DNA from: Lichenicola cladoniae
Lineage (GTDB): Bacteria > Pseudomonadota > Alphaproteobacteria > Acetobacterales > Acetobacteraceae
DNA length: 64,000 bases
NCBI RefSeq assembly: GCF_013201075.1
Contig: NZ_CP053708.1
Span: forward strand, 2,168,501-2,232,500
Direction: 5' to 3'
Below are positions 1 to 13,393 of the stretch, piece by piece. The first letter of the stretch is position 1, and each line of letters begins with the position of its first letter. The position numbers were made by a program, and so were the translations under genes. The notes below the pieces were generated by a model. That model saw only the letters and a program-made list of their open reading frames with translations, was not told where the DNA came from and did not search any database.

Positions 1-1
1 C

Positions 2-4540
<4,539 letters not shown>

Positions 4541-4546
4541 AGACGA

Positions 4547-4580
4547 TCTCCCTGCGCCTTTTAATCATGGCGCAGGGAGA
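4547..4580. terminator. 12-bp perfect hairpin after gltB
   Basis: The arms TCTCCCTGCGCC (4547-4558) and GGCGCAGGGAGA (4569-4580) pair perfectly around a 10-nt loop, 6 bases after the gltB stop. No T-run follows, so it is probably a factor-assisted or bidirectional terminator for gltB and the convergent membrane gene. Confidence 0.75.
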
Positions 4581-4640
4581 CCACTTACCGGATCAGCGAA
4601 GCCGTCAAGCCGGTCCATGGGGGACCGGCGCCAGCCTGTG

Positions 4641-6668
4641 TCAGAGACATTCCTGCGGACGTGCCTGTCGTAGTGTCATGTCCTGAAGCCCGAACGCGAG
4701 ATGTCGTGGCTCGGCGCTGATATGCAGTTCGTTGAGCGAGCGGATATCGCTGGTCTCGAAGCGGACCAGCACGACGTCTCCCCGTTGCCGGCCCGGCCCC
4801 ACACACAGCAGGTGCTGCTCGAGTTTCTTGCCGTCGAGTGTCCACTTCGCGACCGGCCCGTCGCCGGCTTGCGCCGACATCCGGTGCGGCGGCGCACCCT
4901 GTGGTCCGTTCAGGGCCAGCGCCAGGACGAGTTTGCCGGATGTCGGTGGGGTATGGAACGCCAGCACGGCATTCTTCGACGTGGCCCAGGTCTGGTCGCG
5001 GCCGGTCGCATACCAGCCACTGATCTCGTAGATCAGGCCTGATCCCGTCGAGGAGAACAGGACCGGCTTGTCCAGCGCTAGGTCGGATGCGGCATAGGAG
5101 CGCGCACCGACGAGACGGCCGTGGCAGAACACCGTATCGAGCCAGACCATGCTCGGTGTCCGAAGACACGGTGACGCCAGCGTGATCCCGTGCCTGCTCA
5201 TCGCGGCGCGGATCGTCGGGTCGATCTCGGTGTCGAAGTCGAGCAGCCACAGGCGGTCGCCGGCCTGACTGACGATGTGGTCGAGACGCTGTTCCAGATG
5301 GCCGCCCTGGTCGACGAGGCTGCTTTCCAGCGTGAAGGCGTGACCGGGCCGTGGGGCGACGGTGGCCCAATAGCCCTGCGGTTGTGACAGCAGGCCAAAC
5401 ACCTGGTCCGCAGGCACGCCTGCAGGGAGATGGGGGACATATCTGTCCGCCCACGGCCGATGGAAGAAGTCGGCGGACCGGGTGGTGACGACCAGGACCG
5501 ACAGGGCTACCACGACCCCCGGCAGGCGCCAGTGGCTGGCGAACGTCCTGGCTACGGCGAGCAGGATGATCGCGGCGGCCAACATTTCCAGTGAAACCGC
5601 GTAGCGCTGGATCGGGCAGAGCAGGAGCCAGAAGCCGGAGCCGACGAGCAGCCAGACTGCGAGAGCTGCAAGCGGATCCGGCGGCTGCGATACGGCACGG
5701 GGGGACAGATGCCGGCAGGCGGAGTACGCCGCGATGAACGCTGCGACGGGCAACGCTACCGCGAGGCGGACATCGCGCACGACGATCTCGCTTGCCGCAT
5801 CCGAGCCGAACGCCAGCGCGAGCGGCAGCAGCAACGCGTGACCGATGCCTTGCCAGTGGTAGCGGGGGTCACTGAAATCCGTAAGCCCGGCCGACGGCGA
5901 CTGAAAGATAGTGTTCATGAACGGGAACATCGGGCTCGAATAATGTCGCCACATCAGCCACGCCCAGGCGCCGTCGGAGAGTGTGCCACCGAGGACCACG
6001 CCTGCGCCGAGCAATCCGAGAGTTCCGACGATACCCGTCAAGGTCGTTTCAGAGGGACTGGCAACGATTGCCGAAGCAGCCAGGGCCGGCAACAGGAACG
6101 CGTTCGTCGGCTTTAATCCGACTGCGATGCCGACGAAGAAGCCTGCGACCAGCATCCGGAGTGACCGGCGCTGTTGGCGTTCGGGCGCCCCGGGCAGCAC
6201 CAGAAGCAGCCCCGACAAGGCCGGTGCCGCAAGGACCAGGTCGCAAAAGCTGGTGCCCGTCTCGGTCAGCACGATCGCCCCGGTGCACGCGGCCAGCGCG
6301 GCGGCGACGGCGACCCAGCCTCGGTGAGCAAGGTCCGTTCCGGTTCGCCAGGCGATCGCCCAGATCAGCATCACCCCGGCCAGTTGCGTCGTGGTGACCA
6401 GCAATCCGGCGGCGATCGGCCAAAGCACCCGCCGGGACATGTAGGGTAGCAGGTATGGCAGCGGATTCAGGAAACTCTGCGCGCCACCTGGCGCCACGTC
6501 GGCATGCAGATGACCGTGCAGGAGCGCATAGGCGTCGTAGAGATGGTAGTTCTGGAGATCCCAGTTGACGTCCTGCCCGCGCTGGATGGTCCATCCGAAC
6601 ATGACCAGCGTGACAAGCACGAGCGCGATCGTGAAAGATTGCGGACGCGAGATGGCGGGCGGCGGCAC
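4641..6668 (-). CDS. Polytopic membrane protein, GT-C/GT87-like
   Basis: A 675-residue integral membrane protein. The first ~440 residues hold about ten hydrophobic segments, and the remaining ~230 form a hydrophilic, probably periplasmic domain. Near the N-terminus, in the first extracytoplasmic loop, is the segment NWDLQNYHLYDAYALL, of the kind seen in GT-C fold polyprenyl-sugar glycosyltransferases and DUF2029-like proteins. The start is GTG at 6668. It begins 15 bases after the methyltransferase upstream on the same strand, so the two probably form an operon for envelope glycan work. The exact reaction is unknown; a glycan or lipid-carrier transferase is the best guess. Confidence 0.72.
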   Translation of the reverse strand: MPPPAISRPQSFTIALVLVTLVMFGWTIQRGQDVNWDLQNYHLYDAYALLHGHLHADVAPGGAQSFLNPLPYLLPYMSRRVLWPIAAGLLVTTTQLAGVMLIWAIAWRTGTDLAHRGWVAVAAALAACTGAIVLTETGTSFCDLVLAAPALSGLLLVLPGAPERQQRRSLRMLVAGFFVGIAVGLKPTNAFLLPALAASAIVASPSETTLTGIVGTLGLLGAGVVLGGTLSDGAWAWLMWRHYSSPMFPFMNTIFQSPSAGLTDFSDPRYHWQGIGHALLLPLALAFGSDAASEIVVRDVRLAVALPVAAFIAAYSACRHLSPRAVSQPPDPLAALAVWLLVGSGFWLLLCPIQRYAVSLEMLAAAIILLAVARTFASHWRLPGVVVALSVLVVTTRSADFFHRPWADRYVPHLPAGVPADQVFGLLSQPQGYWATVAPRPGHAFTLESSLVDQGGHLEQRLDHIVSQAGDRLWLLDFDTEIDPTIRAAMSRHGITLASPCLRTPSMVWLDTVFCHGRLVGARSYAASDLALDKPVLFSSTGSGLIYEISGWYATGRDQTWATSKNAVLAFHTPPTSGKLVLALALNGPQGAPPHRMSAQAGDGPVAKWTLDGKKLEQHLLCVGPGRQRGDVVLVRFETSDIRSLNELHISAEPRHLAFGLQDMTLRQARPQECL

Positions 6669-6683
6669 CGGTGAAATGCCTGC

Positions 6684-7769
6684 TCACGTCGATCGGGTCA
6701 GTGCCCCGCGAAGTGCACGCAACGGCCGGGTGATCCGCCATGAGGTCGAGCGATAGACGGCTTCCAGTTCACGCGATGCCCAGTCCGCATCGTCCGTGTC
6801 CAGGGGAACCGGGTCGATCGGTGCCGCGTGGGCGAGGGCCGTGGGAGCGCCGCAATCCGGGTCGGCCTGGACCTCCACCGGGGAAGCAGCTGCTGCCGGG
6901 GGGAGGTCGTCCAACCGTTGCAGATGCCATACCGAGGCCCACGGCACTGTCCCGCAAGGATGGAAGGTGCCGTGCCAGCCGGTCCGTGCAAGCGCCTCGC
7001 GGAAGTAGACATCGTCGAAGCCGAGTTCAAGCCAGCCGAAATTACGCGCAGCCCACAGCGCCTCTCCATCCATTCGCACGCCCCACGGGGTTCCATACTG
7101 CGCAATGATCGGCTCCGAGGCGAGATAGACCGATCCGCCGGGCACCACTGCCCGATGCAGGGCGCGCAGCAGGCGCATGTGATCGTCGCAGTGGTGGAAC
7201 GAGGCAAAGAACAACGCGGCGTCATACGGCTGCTCGACCGTCTCGGCATGGAAGAAGTCGTCCTCGATCGTCGTGACGGTGACGCCGGCCGTCGCCGCGC
7301 GCAGGCAGATCACGTCCAGGAAATTGGGCTCGATGTCGATTACGGTCACATCGAAGCCGATGCGCGCGAGCTCGATCGTGGTGTTTCCCCAGCCCGGGCC
7401 GAACTCCAGGATGCGCGCTCCCGGCGGTAGCTCGAGCTTGCAGAGCATGTAGCCGATCGCCAGCAGATGGTGACCGGCAGTCCAGGAGCTTTTCAGGTAG
7501 TACGGAAACGGACAGGCCGCCTTGCCGACGGTATCGAAATGGCTGCGCTCGTTCAGGATTTCATAGGACCGGCCGGCGATCGTGCGGTAGAGCGTCATCT
7601 GGAAGTCGCGATAGGCCGGGCTGAATGGATCTGCCGGCGCCTCGCTCGAAAAATCCATCCGGAAGCTGTTGAACAGCCGCCGCATCGCGTCGTCGGAGTC
7701 ATGCGCCAGGATGTGGTTACACTCGGCGATCTTGATTTCCAGATCGGCCAGGCTGGCGATGACGTCCAT
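6684..7769 (-). CDS. Class I SAM-dependent methyltransferase
   Basis: A 361-residue protein with a Rossmann-type methyltransferase core. Motif I reads ILEFGPGWGNTTIELA, followed by VTVIDIEPNF and a central ALFFASFHHCDDHM segment. The ATG at 7769 is preferred over a longer frame because AGGAG lies nine bases upstream. The C-terminal tail contains STSWRITRPLRALRG, a short tail often seen on glycosyltransferases of exopolysaccharide clusters, which suggests a sugar or glycan substrate. It lies 15 bases upstream of the GT-C-like membrane gene. The substrate is unknown. Confidence 0.8.
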   Translation of the reverse strand: MDVIASLADLEIKIAECNHILAHDSDDAMRRLFNSFRMDFSSEAPADPFSPAYRDFQMTLYRTIAGRSYEILNERSHFDTVGKAACPFPYYLKSSWTAGHHLLAIGYMLCKLELPPGARILEFGPGWGNTTIELARIGFDVTVIDIEPNFLDVICLRAATAGVTVTTIEDDFFHAETVEQPYDAALFFASFHHCDDHMRLLRALHRAVVPGGSVYLASEPIIAQYGTPWGVRMDGEALWAARNFGWLELGFDDVYFREALARTGWHGTFHPCGTVPWASVWHLQRLDDLPPAAAASPVEVQADPDCGAPTALAHAAPIDPVPLDTDDADWASRELEAVYRSTSWRITRPLRALRGALTRST

Positions 7770-8236
7770 GCCGGATATCTCCTGGGCGGTCCATACCGCG
7801 GCAACTCGAGAACGTCCGGGTGTGAGTATCAACAAGATGAACCCGGCCCCGAACCCGCGGACAAGCGTTCAGCCCGAGCCGGTCGTTCCGCAGGCAGACA
7901 GGATGCGCACACTGCAAGAAGCGCGCAACACATCACCCTGGCCATCCCTTAGCCTGGCACACCCAAGGCTGGATCAGGCCATCTGAGGTTCTGGCCGCGC
8001 CGACCCGGGGCGCTGGTCCGTCGCTGGCGGGTCGGCCGGAGCTGGCCACAGGGCCTCGGCGGGACAGCCGGCTGGCCTGCCGACCAGAGCGTGGCCCGGC
8101 CGAAGCAAGCTACAGCCTGAGGGGCGACCAGACCGCAACGCCGCAGTACAGATGTCATCGAAACGTCACGTTCTAAACGGTGCCGTCTTTCAAGCCCTGG
8201 TCTAGAAGATTGGACAGAACTTAAGCAGGTTGTTCC
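7770..8236. other. 467-bp intergenic region upstream of pit
   Basis: No convincing gene is present between the divergent methyltransferase and pit starts. The right end holds the pit regulatory region, including the candidate Pho box at 8152-8169. The left part should hold the methyltransferase promoter, but no clear promoter could be picked out by eye. Confidence 0.6.
8152..8169 (+). promoter_or_regulatory. Candidate Pho box upstream of pit
   Basis: ATGTCAT (8152-8158), four bases, then ACGTCAC (8163-8169) reproduces the 7-4-7 architecture of PhoB sites (CTGTCAT-N4-CTGTCAT/C), with the conserved TGTCA and GTCA cores 11 bp apart. It lies 67 bp before the pit start. In other alphaproteobacteria (Sinorhizobium orfA-pit) PhoB represses this low-affinity transporter under phosphate limitation. 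The sign of regulation here is inference. Confidence 0.6.
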
Positions 8237-9868
8237 ATGTCGGACGCTACCCTCGATACAAGAAGCCCGTTTGCGAAAACGGATACCGGGCAGCGACAGA
8301 AACGTGGCCTGCCCGGCATTTCAAGTGCCATCCTCTTCGTGGTGTTGCTCGCCGGAGGCCTGGGATACGCGATCTATGGTCTGGTGTCCGACATGCACGA
8401 GACCCACGCTGCACCACTGGCGATCGGGACGCTCGTCCTGCTGGGCCTCGCCCTGCTGATCGCGCTCGGCTTCGAGTTCGTCAACGGCTTCCACGACACC
8501 GCGAATGCGGTCGCGACCGTCATCTACACCCGCAGCCTGGCGCCCCCGATCGCGGTGGTGTGGTCGGGGTTCTTCAATTTCCTCGGCGTGCTGACGTCCT
8601 CCGGCGCGGTGGCCTACTCGATCATCACCCTGCTGCCGATCGACCTGATCCTCAACTCGGGCAGCACATCCGGCTATCCGATGATCTTCGCACTGCTGCT
8701 GGCGGCGATCATCTGGAACCTGGCGACCTGGGCGTTCGGCATCCCGAACTCCTCGTCGCACGCGCTGATCGGCTCGATCCTCGGTGTCGGCCTCGCCAAC
8801 CAGCTGATGACGCCGGTCGGCGTCGTCAGCTCCGGGGTACAGTGGGACCAGGCATTCAAGGTGCTCAAGGCACTCATCTTCAGTCCGCTGATCGGGTTCG
8901 TCGCAGCCGGTGGCCTGCTGCTGCTCGGCAAGCTGCTGATCCGCCGCCCCGATCTGTGGAAGGCGCCGGAAGGCGACAAGCCGCCACCGCTCTGGATCCG
9001 TGGCCTGCTGATCGTGACCTGCACCGGCGTATCGCTCTCGCACGGTGGCAATGACGGGCAGAAGGGCATGGGCTTGATCATGCTGATCCTGATCGGCGCA
9101 GCCCCCACGGCCTTTGCTCTCAACCGCGCCATACCGGAAAGCAACACGCCGGCCTTCGTCGAGGCCAGCAAACAGGCCGCGACGATCTTCCAGGCGCATT
9201 CGAACGGATCGGCCGCGGTCGACCCGGGCAAGTCGCGGGGTGTCGTTGCCAATGCCCTGAAGACCAAGCAGCTCGACACCCCGGTCGTCTATGCTGCGCT
9301 GGCATCGCTCTCGACCGATATCGCCACCCAGATCGGCAGCTACGGCGCCATTCGCCGCGTGCCCGCCGAGGCGGTCTCCAACGTCCGCAACGACATGTAC
9401 CTGGCGGCCGAAGCAGTCCGAACGCTGCCCAAGGCCGGCGCACATTTCTCGGCAAGCGATGACGCGGTTCTCAAGACCTATGCCGGGGACCTCAACCACG
9501 GCACCCGCTTCATCCCGGTCTGGGTGAAGGTCTCGGTCGCGGTGGCACTCGGGCTTGGCACCATGGTGGGCTGGAAGCGGATCGTGGTCACCGTCGGAGA
9601 GAAGATCGGCAAGACGCACATGACGTATGGGCAGGGCGCGGCAGCCGAGATCGTCGCCGCCGTGACCATCGGGCTCGCCGAAGGCTACGGCCTGCCGGTA
9701 TCGACCACGCACATCCTGTCCAGCGGCGTGGCAGGCGCGATGGCGGCCAACGGCTCGGGCCTGCAGATGCGGACGTTGCGCAATCTCGGGCTGGCCTGGG
9801 TACTGACCCTGCCGGTGGCGATCCTGCTCGCGGGCAGCCTGTACTGGCTCCTGCATTTCGTGTTCTAG
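8237..9868 (+). CDS. pit: Low-affinity inorganic phosphate transporter, Pit family
   Basis: Takes up phosphate, probably as a metal-phosphate complex, by proton symport across the inner membrane. The 543-residue protein shows both PiT signatures: GFHDTANAVATV near residue 85 and SHGGNDGQKGMGL near residue 270. A hydrophilic central loop (about 290-410) follows, and then PVSTTHILSSGVAGAM near the C-terminus. Membrane segments flank these blocks. Length and architecture match E. coli PitA (about 500 residues). No PhoU-like partner is adjacent; the gene appears monocistronic, with a strong hairpin after the stop. A candidate Pho box precedes it. Confidence 0.95.
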   Translation: MSDATLDTRSPFAKTDTGQRQKRGLPGISSAILFVVLLAGGLGYAIYGLVSDMHETHAAPLAIGTLVLLGLALLIALGFEFVNGFHDTANAVATVIYTRSLAPPIAVVWSGFFNFLGVLTSSGAVAYSIITLLPIDLILNSGSTSGYPMIFALLLAAIIWNLATWAFGIPNSSSHALIGSILGVGLANQLMTPVGVVSSGVQWDQAFKVLKALIFSPLIGFVAAGGLLLLGKLLIRRPDLWKAPEGDKPPPLWIRGLLIVTCTGVSLSHGGNDGQKGMGLIMLILIGAAPTAFALNRAIPESNTPAFVEASKQAATIFQAHSNGSAAVDPGKSRGVVANALKTKQLDTPVVYAALASLSTDIATQIGSYGAIRRVPAEAVSNVRNDMYLAAEAVRTLPKAGAHFSASDDAVLKTYAGDLNHGTRFIPVWVKVSVAVALGLGTMVGWKRIVVTVGEKIGKTHMTYGQGAAAEIVAAVTIGLAEGYGLPVSTTHILSSGVAGAMAANGSGLQMRTLRNLGLAWVLTLPVAILLAGSLYWLLHFVF

Positions 9869-9881
9869 GCATTGCTCCTGC

Positions 9882-9918
9882 CCGGCTTCCGGCGGCTGCT
9901 GCAGTCGCCGGAAGCCGG
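9882..9918 (+). terminator. 13-bp perfect hairpin after pit
   Basis: CCGGCTTCCGGCG (9882-9894) pairs perfectly with CGCCGGAAGCCGG (9906-9918) across an 11-nt loop, 13 bases after the pit stop. There is no T-tract. The remaining ~250 bases up to 10167 hold no gene that I can support. Confidence 0.75.
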
Positions 9919-10167
9919 TAGTGGCTCTGCATCGTCGTGTGCTCGTGCCTGAGCCGGCTGCGGCCGGGCGATCCAGGCTCACTCACCGGCTGTCAGTCCG
10001 TGTCGATCGGCCGCATCTGGCACTTCCGGCCTTTGTGGTATTCCTGGGGCTCACCTGATCGAGGGTTCCGTGATCCCGTCGCCATCTCAAGAACCCACAC
10101 CACGGCCACGACAGGCCTCCGCCGACCATTACGACGTGCCAAGCAGGCTCTGACGGTCGCGATCGTC

Positions 10168-11238
10168 ATGCACAGGACAGTCAGCGCGGCATCGGTCCTC
10201 TGCGGAGCGGTCCTGCTGGCATCCGCCGGACACGCCGCACCACCGCCGCCACCTCGCAGCGAGCCGGCATCGCAGGCGTTCGGCGACTGGCTGGCAACCT
10301 GCGACAACCAGCTCGACTGCGTTCTGGACGGGTTCGGGGCCGATGACACGGCGGCGACCTTGATCCTGAGCCATCCGCGCGGAGCGCCGATCACGACAAT
10401 AATGCTGCTGCAACCCGACCCTCCGAGCAATCCGGCGTCCGTTCGGCTGCAGCCCGGGCGACGCGGTCCATCCGTCACGATGCCGATGCAGGCTTCTGTC
10501 GGCGCCGGCCCCTTGCGAGGCGCCCTGGGCCCCGCCGCGACAGCGTCGCTCGTGTCGATGTTGCGCGCGGGCGGACGCCTGTCGCTGGTAGGCCAGCATG
10601 TTGGCGGCGCGCATGCGGATGGAAAGCTTGGCAGCCTCGGGACGATCCGGCTGGCCGGCGCCGGCACCGCGCTCGACTGGATCGAGACGCGGCAGCATCG
10701 CCAGCCTGAGCCGCTGCCGGTGGTCCAGTCGCCGCCGGCCGGCATACTGCGCCCGGCCGATCCGCATCGGGTCCCTTTGATGGTGAGCACGTTGCCGGTG
10801 GTTCGTGCCTGCGGCCACCAGGATGCCGACGATCCATCACGCGCGCCGGCTGCCTGGAGCCTGACCGCGACCGTCGCACTGTGGCAGGTGCCGTGCGGTA
10901 GCGGCAATTTCGATAGCAGCTCGCTGTTCGTATTGACCGACGCCGGTCACCGGGCCGCTCCGGCGGCATTCTGGTCCCCGCCACAGGTTGGCCCGGGCCA
11001 GCCGGGACAGCTGATCAATGCGCAGGTCGGGCGTGACGGGATGGAGATCGTGGCGACCGAGCCCAGGCGGGGGCTCGGCGATTGCGGCGACCAGCGCGTG
11101 TATCACTGGGACGGCGTCCGCTATCGGCTGACGCTGGCCCGGCTGATGATCGCCTGTCATGGCCTCGCGCCGGAGCACTGGCCGGTGGTGTATCGCAGCC
11201 GGAGTATCCCGGCCGGCCCCGGACCGGCATCCCGATGA
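10168..11238 (+). CDS. Secreted DUF1176 family protein
   Basis: A 356-residue exported protein. The ATG at 10168 gives a good signal peptide (hydrophobic core [20 protein letters not shown]), so the longer open frame upstream is ignored. After the signal comes [19 protein letters not shown], the F/GDW...CDN...C pattern that opens DUF1176 proteins of proteobacteria. Paired cysteines near the C-terminus ([14 protein letters not shown]) fit a periplasmic disulfide protein. Function is unknown. Its stop overlaps the ynfA start (ATGA), implying translational coupling. Confidence 0.78.
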   Translation: MHRTVSAASVLCGAVLLASAGHAAPPPPPRSEPASQAFGDWLATCDNQLDCVLDGFGADDTAATLILSHPRGAPITTIMLLQPDPPSNPASVRLQPGRRGPSVTMPMQASVGAGPLRGALGPAATASLVSMLRAGGRLSLVGQHVGGAHADGKLGSLGTIRLAGAGTALDWIETRQHRQPEPLPVVQSPPAGILRPADPHRVPLMVSTLPVVRACGHQDADDPSRAPAAWSLTATVALWQVPCGSGNFDSSSLFVLTDAGHRAAPAAFWSPPQVGPGQPGQLINAQVGRDGMEIVATEPRRGLGDCGDQRVYHWDGVRYRLTLARLMIACHGLAPEHWPVVYRSRSIPAGPGPASR

Positions 11239-11558
11239 TCACGGCACTCGCCTTCGTCATGGCATCGCTGGCCGAGATCGCCGGATGCTTCGGTTTCTGG
11301 CAGTGGGCCCGCGAGGGGCGGTCATGGTTGTGGCTGCTGCCCTCGCTGGTATCGCTGATGGCGTTCGCGCTCCTTCTGACGCGGATCGACAGCGCGTCTG
11401 CCGGCAGGGCATTCGCGGCCTATGGTGGTATCTACATCACTGCCGCTCTGGTCTGGATGTGGGCGGTGGAGGGACTGCGTCCGGACCGCTGGGACCTGGC
11501 GGGTGTCGCGCTCTGCCTGGTCGGGAGCATTGTCATCCTGCTGGGACGGCATGGATGA
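11235..11558 (+). CDS. ynfA: YnfA/UPF0060 small membrane protein
   Basis: A 107-residue protein with four predicted membrane helices, matching the UPF0060 family in size and motifs. The N-terminus is [21 protein letters not shown], followed by [19 protein letters not shown] and [18 protein letters not shown]. The family resembles small multidrug resistance transporters, and some members have been linked to drug efflux; the substrate here is unknown. It overlaps the preceding DUF1176 gene by four bases. The cation diffusion gene starts about 90 bases later. Confidence 0.92.
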   Translation: MITALAFVMASLAEIAGCFGFWQWAREGRSWLWLLPSLVSLMAFALLLTRIDSASAGRAFAAYGGIYITAALVWMWAVEGLRPDRWDLAGVALCLVGSIVILLGRHG

Positions 11559-11649
11559 TATCGGCAGCGCGATCGCGCTTGCGGATGAAGTGGACAGAGG
11601 GCAGAGGCCGGGGACGGTATTAACACCGGGGCAGGGAGCGCATTCAGGA

Positions 11650-12552
11650 ATGAAAAAGACGCTGCGTGTCGCATGGGCCAGCCTGCTGATCAGCTTGGTC
11701 GTGCTCGGCATGAAGACGGCGGCGTATTGGCTGACCGGCAGCGTCGCGCTCTATTCAGATGCGATCGAGACCGTCATCAACGTGGTCACCGCGGCGACTG
11801 CCCTGCTGGCGCTCTGGTACAGCGCCCGCCCGGCCGACACCAACCACCCCTACGGCCACTACAAGGCCGAGTATCTCAGCGCCGTGGTCGAGGGAATGCT
11901 GGTGTTGGCAACCTCCGTCATGATCTGCAGCGCGGCCTGGGACGGATGGCACCAGCCGCCGGTCCTGCATGCCCCGCTGCTGGGTATCGGGGTCAATGCG
12001 GCCGCCGGCATGCTCAACCTGCTCTGGGCCCTGGTGCTGCTGCGCGAAGGCCGTATCTCGAAATCGCCGGCGCTGGTGGCGGGCGGACGGCACGTGATGA
12101 CCGATGTCTGGACCACCGGTGCGGTACTGACCGGCTTCGGACTCGTACCTCTGACAGGCTGGACCTGGCTCGATCCGCTGGTCGCGATCTTCATCGCCCT
12201 CAACATCCTCAGGAGCGGCTACGGGCTGCTGCGGCAGTCGGTCGGCGGCCTGATGGATGAAGTCACCAACCTGGGCGAGGCGGATGCGGTCCGCCGCGCG
12301 ATCGTGCACGGCGGTCAGGGCGCCATCGAGGCGCATGACGTGCGGATGCGGGTCGCGGGGCGGATGACCTTCGTCGATTTCCACCTGGTGGTTCCCGGCG
12401 GATTCACCGTCGATGCGGCGCACATGGTTTGCGACCGCATCGAGCAGAGCATTCGTGAAGCGGTCGGTGAGGCTGTGATCAGCATCCATGTCGAACCGGC
12501 GCACAAGACCAAGCTGCTCCCCTTGCGGCAGGATGTGCTGGTGCTGTCCTGA
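11650..12552 (+). CDS. Cation diffusion facilitator transporter
   Basis: A 300-residue inner-membrane metal exporter of the CDF family. About six membrane helices are followed by a C-terminal cytoplasmic domain from about residue 205. Seen motifs are SVALYSDAIETVINVV in helix 2, HPYGHYKAEYLSAV between helices 2 and 3, and the HVMTDVWTT metal-site motif in helix 5. The ATG at 11650 begins directly with the conserved N-terminus. An in-frame ATG at 11551, overlapping the ynfA stop, would add 33 non-conserved residues. Likely substrates are Zn(II), Fe(II) or Mn(II); the sequence does not decide. Confidence 0.9.
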   Translation: MKKTLRVAWASLLISLVVLGMKTAAYWLTGSVALYSDAIETVINVVTAATALLALWYSARPADTNHPYGHYKAEYLSAVVEGMLVLATSVMICSAAWDGWHQPPVLHAPLLGIGVNAAAGMLNLLWALVLLREGRISKSPALVAGGRHVMTDVWTTGAVLTGFGLVPLTGWTWLDPLVAIFIALNILRSGYGLLRQSVGGLMDEVTNLGEADAVRRAIVHGGQGAIEAHDVRMRVAGRMTFVDFHLVVPGGFTVDAAHMVCDRIEQSIREAVGEAVISIHVEPAHKTKLLPLRQDVLVLS

Positions 12553-12571
12553 GGCTCTGGCTCGCCGAATG

Positions 12572-13360
12572 TCAGGGTAGCGAGGAGCTCGCCGGGCGTT
12601 CAGTTTGAGGCTGTAGTTTCGAGCCGCCGCTCCTCAATGCCTCGATGTTGCGAACCGCGGGATCCATGATCACCGCCTCCATGGCGGCCGAAGCGCCAGG
12701 CTGGTCCCCGGCTTCCACCGCATCCGCGATCCTGCAGTGTTTGGCGACCGAGTTGCCTTGCCGCACCGGATCGTCGACCGGCGAGGACAGCATGAACGAG
12801 GCGGCGAGGGCGGTCTCGATCACCGCCCCGATACCGCGCATCATCGAGTTGGCAGACGCGTCCAGCACAGCGAGATGGAAGGCGAGATCGGCGTCCGCAA
12901 AACCCTGTGCGGTCTGGGCCGGCTGGCTCATGACGCGCAACGCCGCACGCATGCGGTCGAGATGCGATGGCTGTCGCCGTGCCGCGGCAAGTGCCGCCGC
13001 CGCCGGCTCGATCACCTGGCGGATCTCGACCAGTTCAGTCATGAAACGGGCATCGATGCCGAGCGCCATCCGCCATGCCAGTATGTCCGGGTCGAACATC
13101 TGCCAGCGCTGCGTCGCGAGCACGCGGGTGCCGATTTTTGCACGGGATTCAACCAGACCTTTTGCGGAAAGGGTCTTGATGGACTCACGCAACACGGTGC
13201 GCGACATCCCGAACCGGGACATCAGCTCGGCCTCGTTGGGAAGCACGGAGCCCTCGGAGATCTCGCCCTTCAGGATCAGGCTGGCCAGTGCCCGTGTCAC
13301 CACGCCCTGCACCGACCGGGACTGCACCCGCAAACGGCGCCGCATGGCGGGTTCCGTCAC
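12572..13360 (-). CDS. GntR-family regulator, FadR/FCD type
   Basis: A 262-residue transcription factor. The winged helix (about residues 18-85) contains LPNEAELMSRFGMSRTVLRES, and an all-helical FCD ligand domain (about 105-230) follows, with its usual acidic and His residues (DADLAFHLAVLDAS). It starts at GTG 13360, with an ATG six codons in. It is last in the same direction as the ytf sugar transporter, 33 bases beyond yjfF, so it is the obvious candidate regulator of that operon. Family members sense sugar acids or other carboxylates. The effector is unknown. Confidence 0.9.
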   Translation of the reverse strand: MTEPAMRRRLRVQSRSVQGVVTRALASLILKGEISEGSVLPNEAELMSRFGMSRTVLRESIKTLSAKGLVESRAKIGTRVLATQRWQMFDPDILAWRMALGIDARFMTELVEIRQVIEPAAAALAAARRQPSHLDRMRAALRVMSQPAQTAQGFADADLAFHLAVLDASANSMMRGIGAVIETALAASFMLSSPVDDPVRQGNSVAKHCRIADAVEAGDQPGASAAMEAVIMDPAVRNIEALRSGGSKLQPQTERPASSSLP

Positions 13361-13393
13361 CGGATCGGCCGGCTTCGCGAGCTGTCCCGATGA

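Noticed and set aside
8321..9982. A 553-codon open frame antisense to pit
   Set aside because: Shadow of the Pit transporter gene; charged, domain-free translation.
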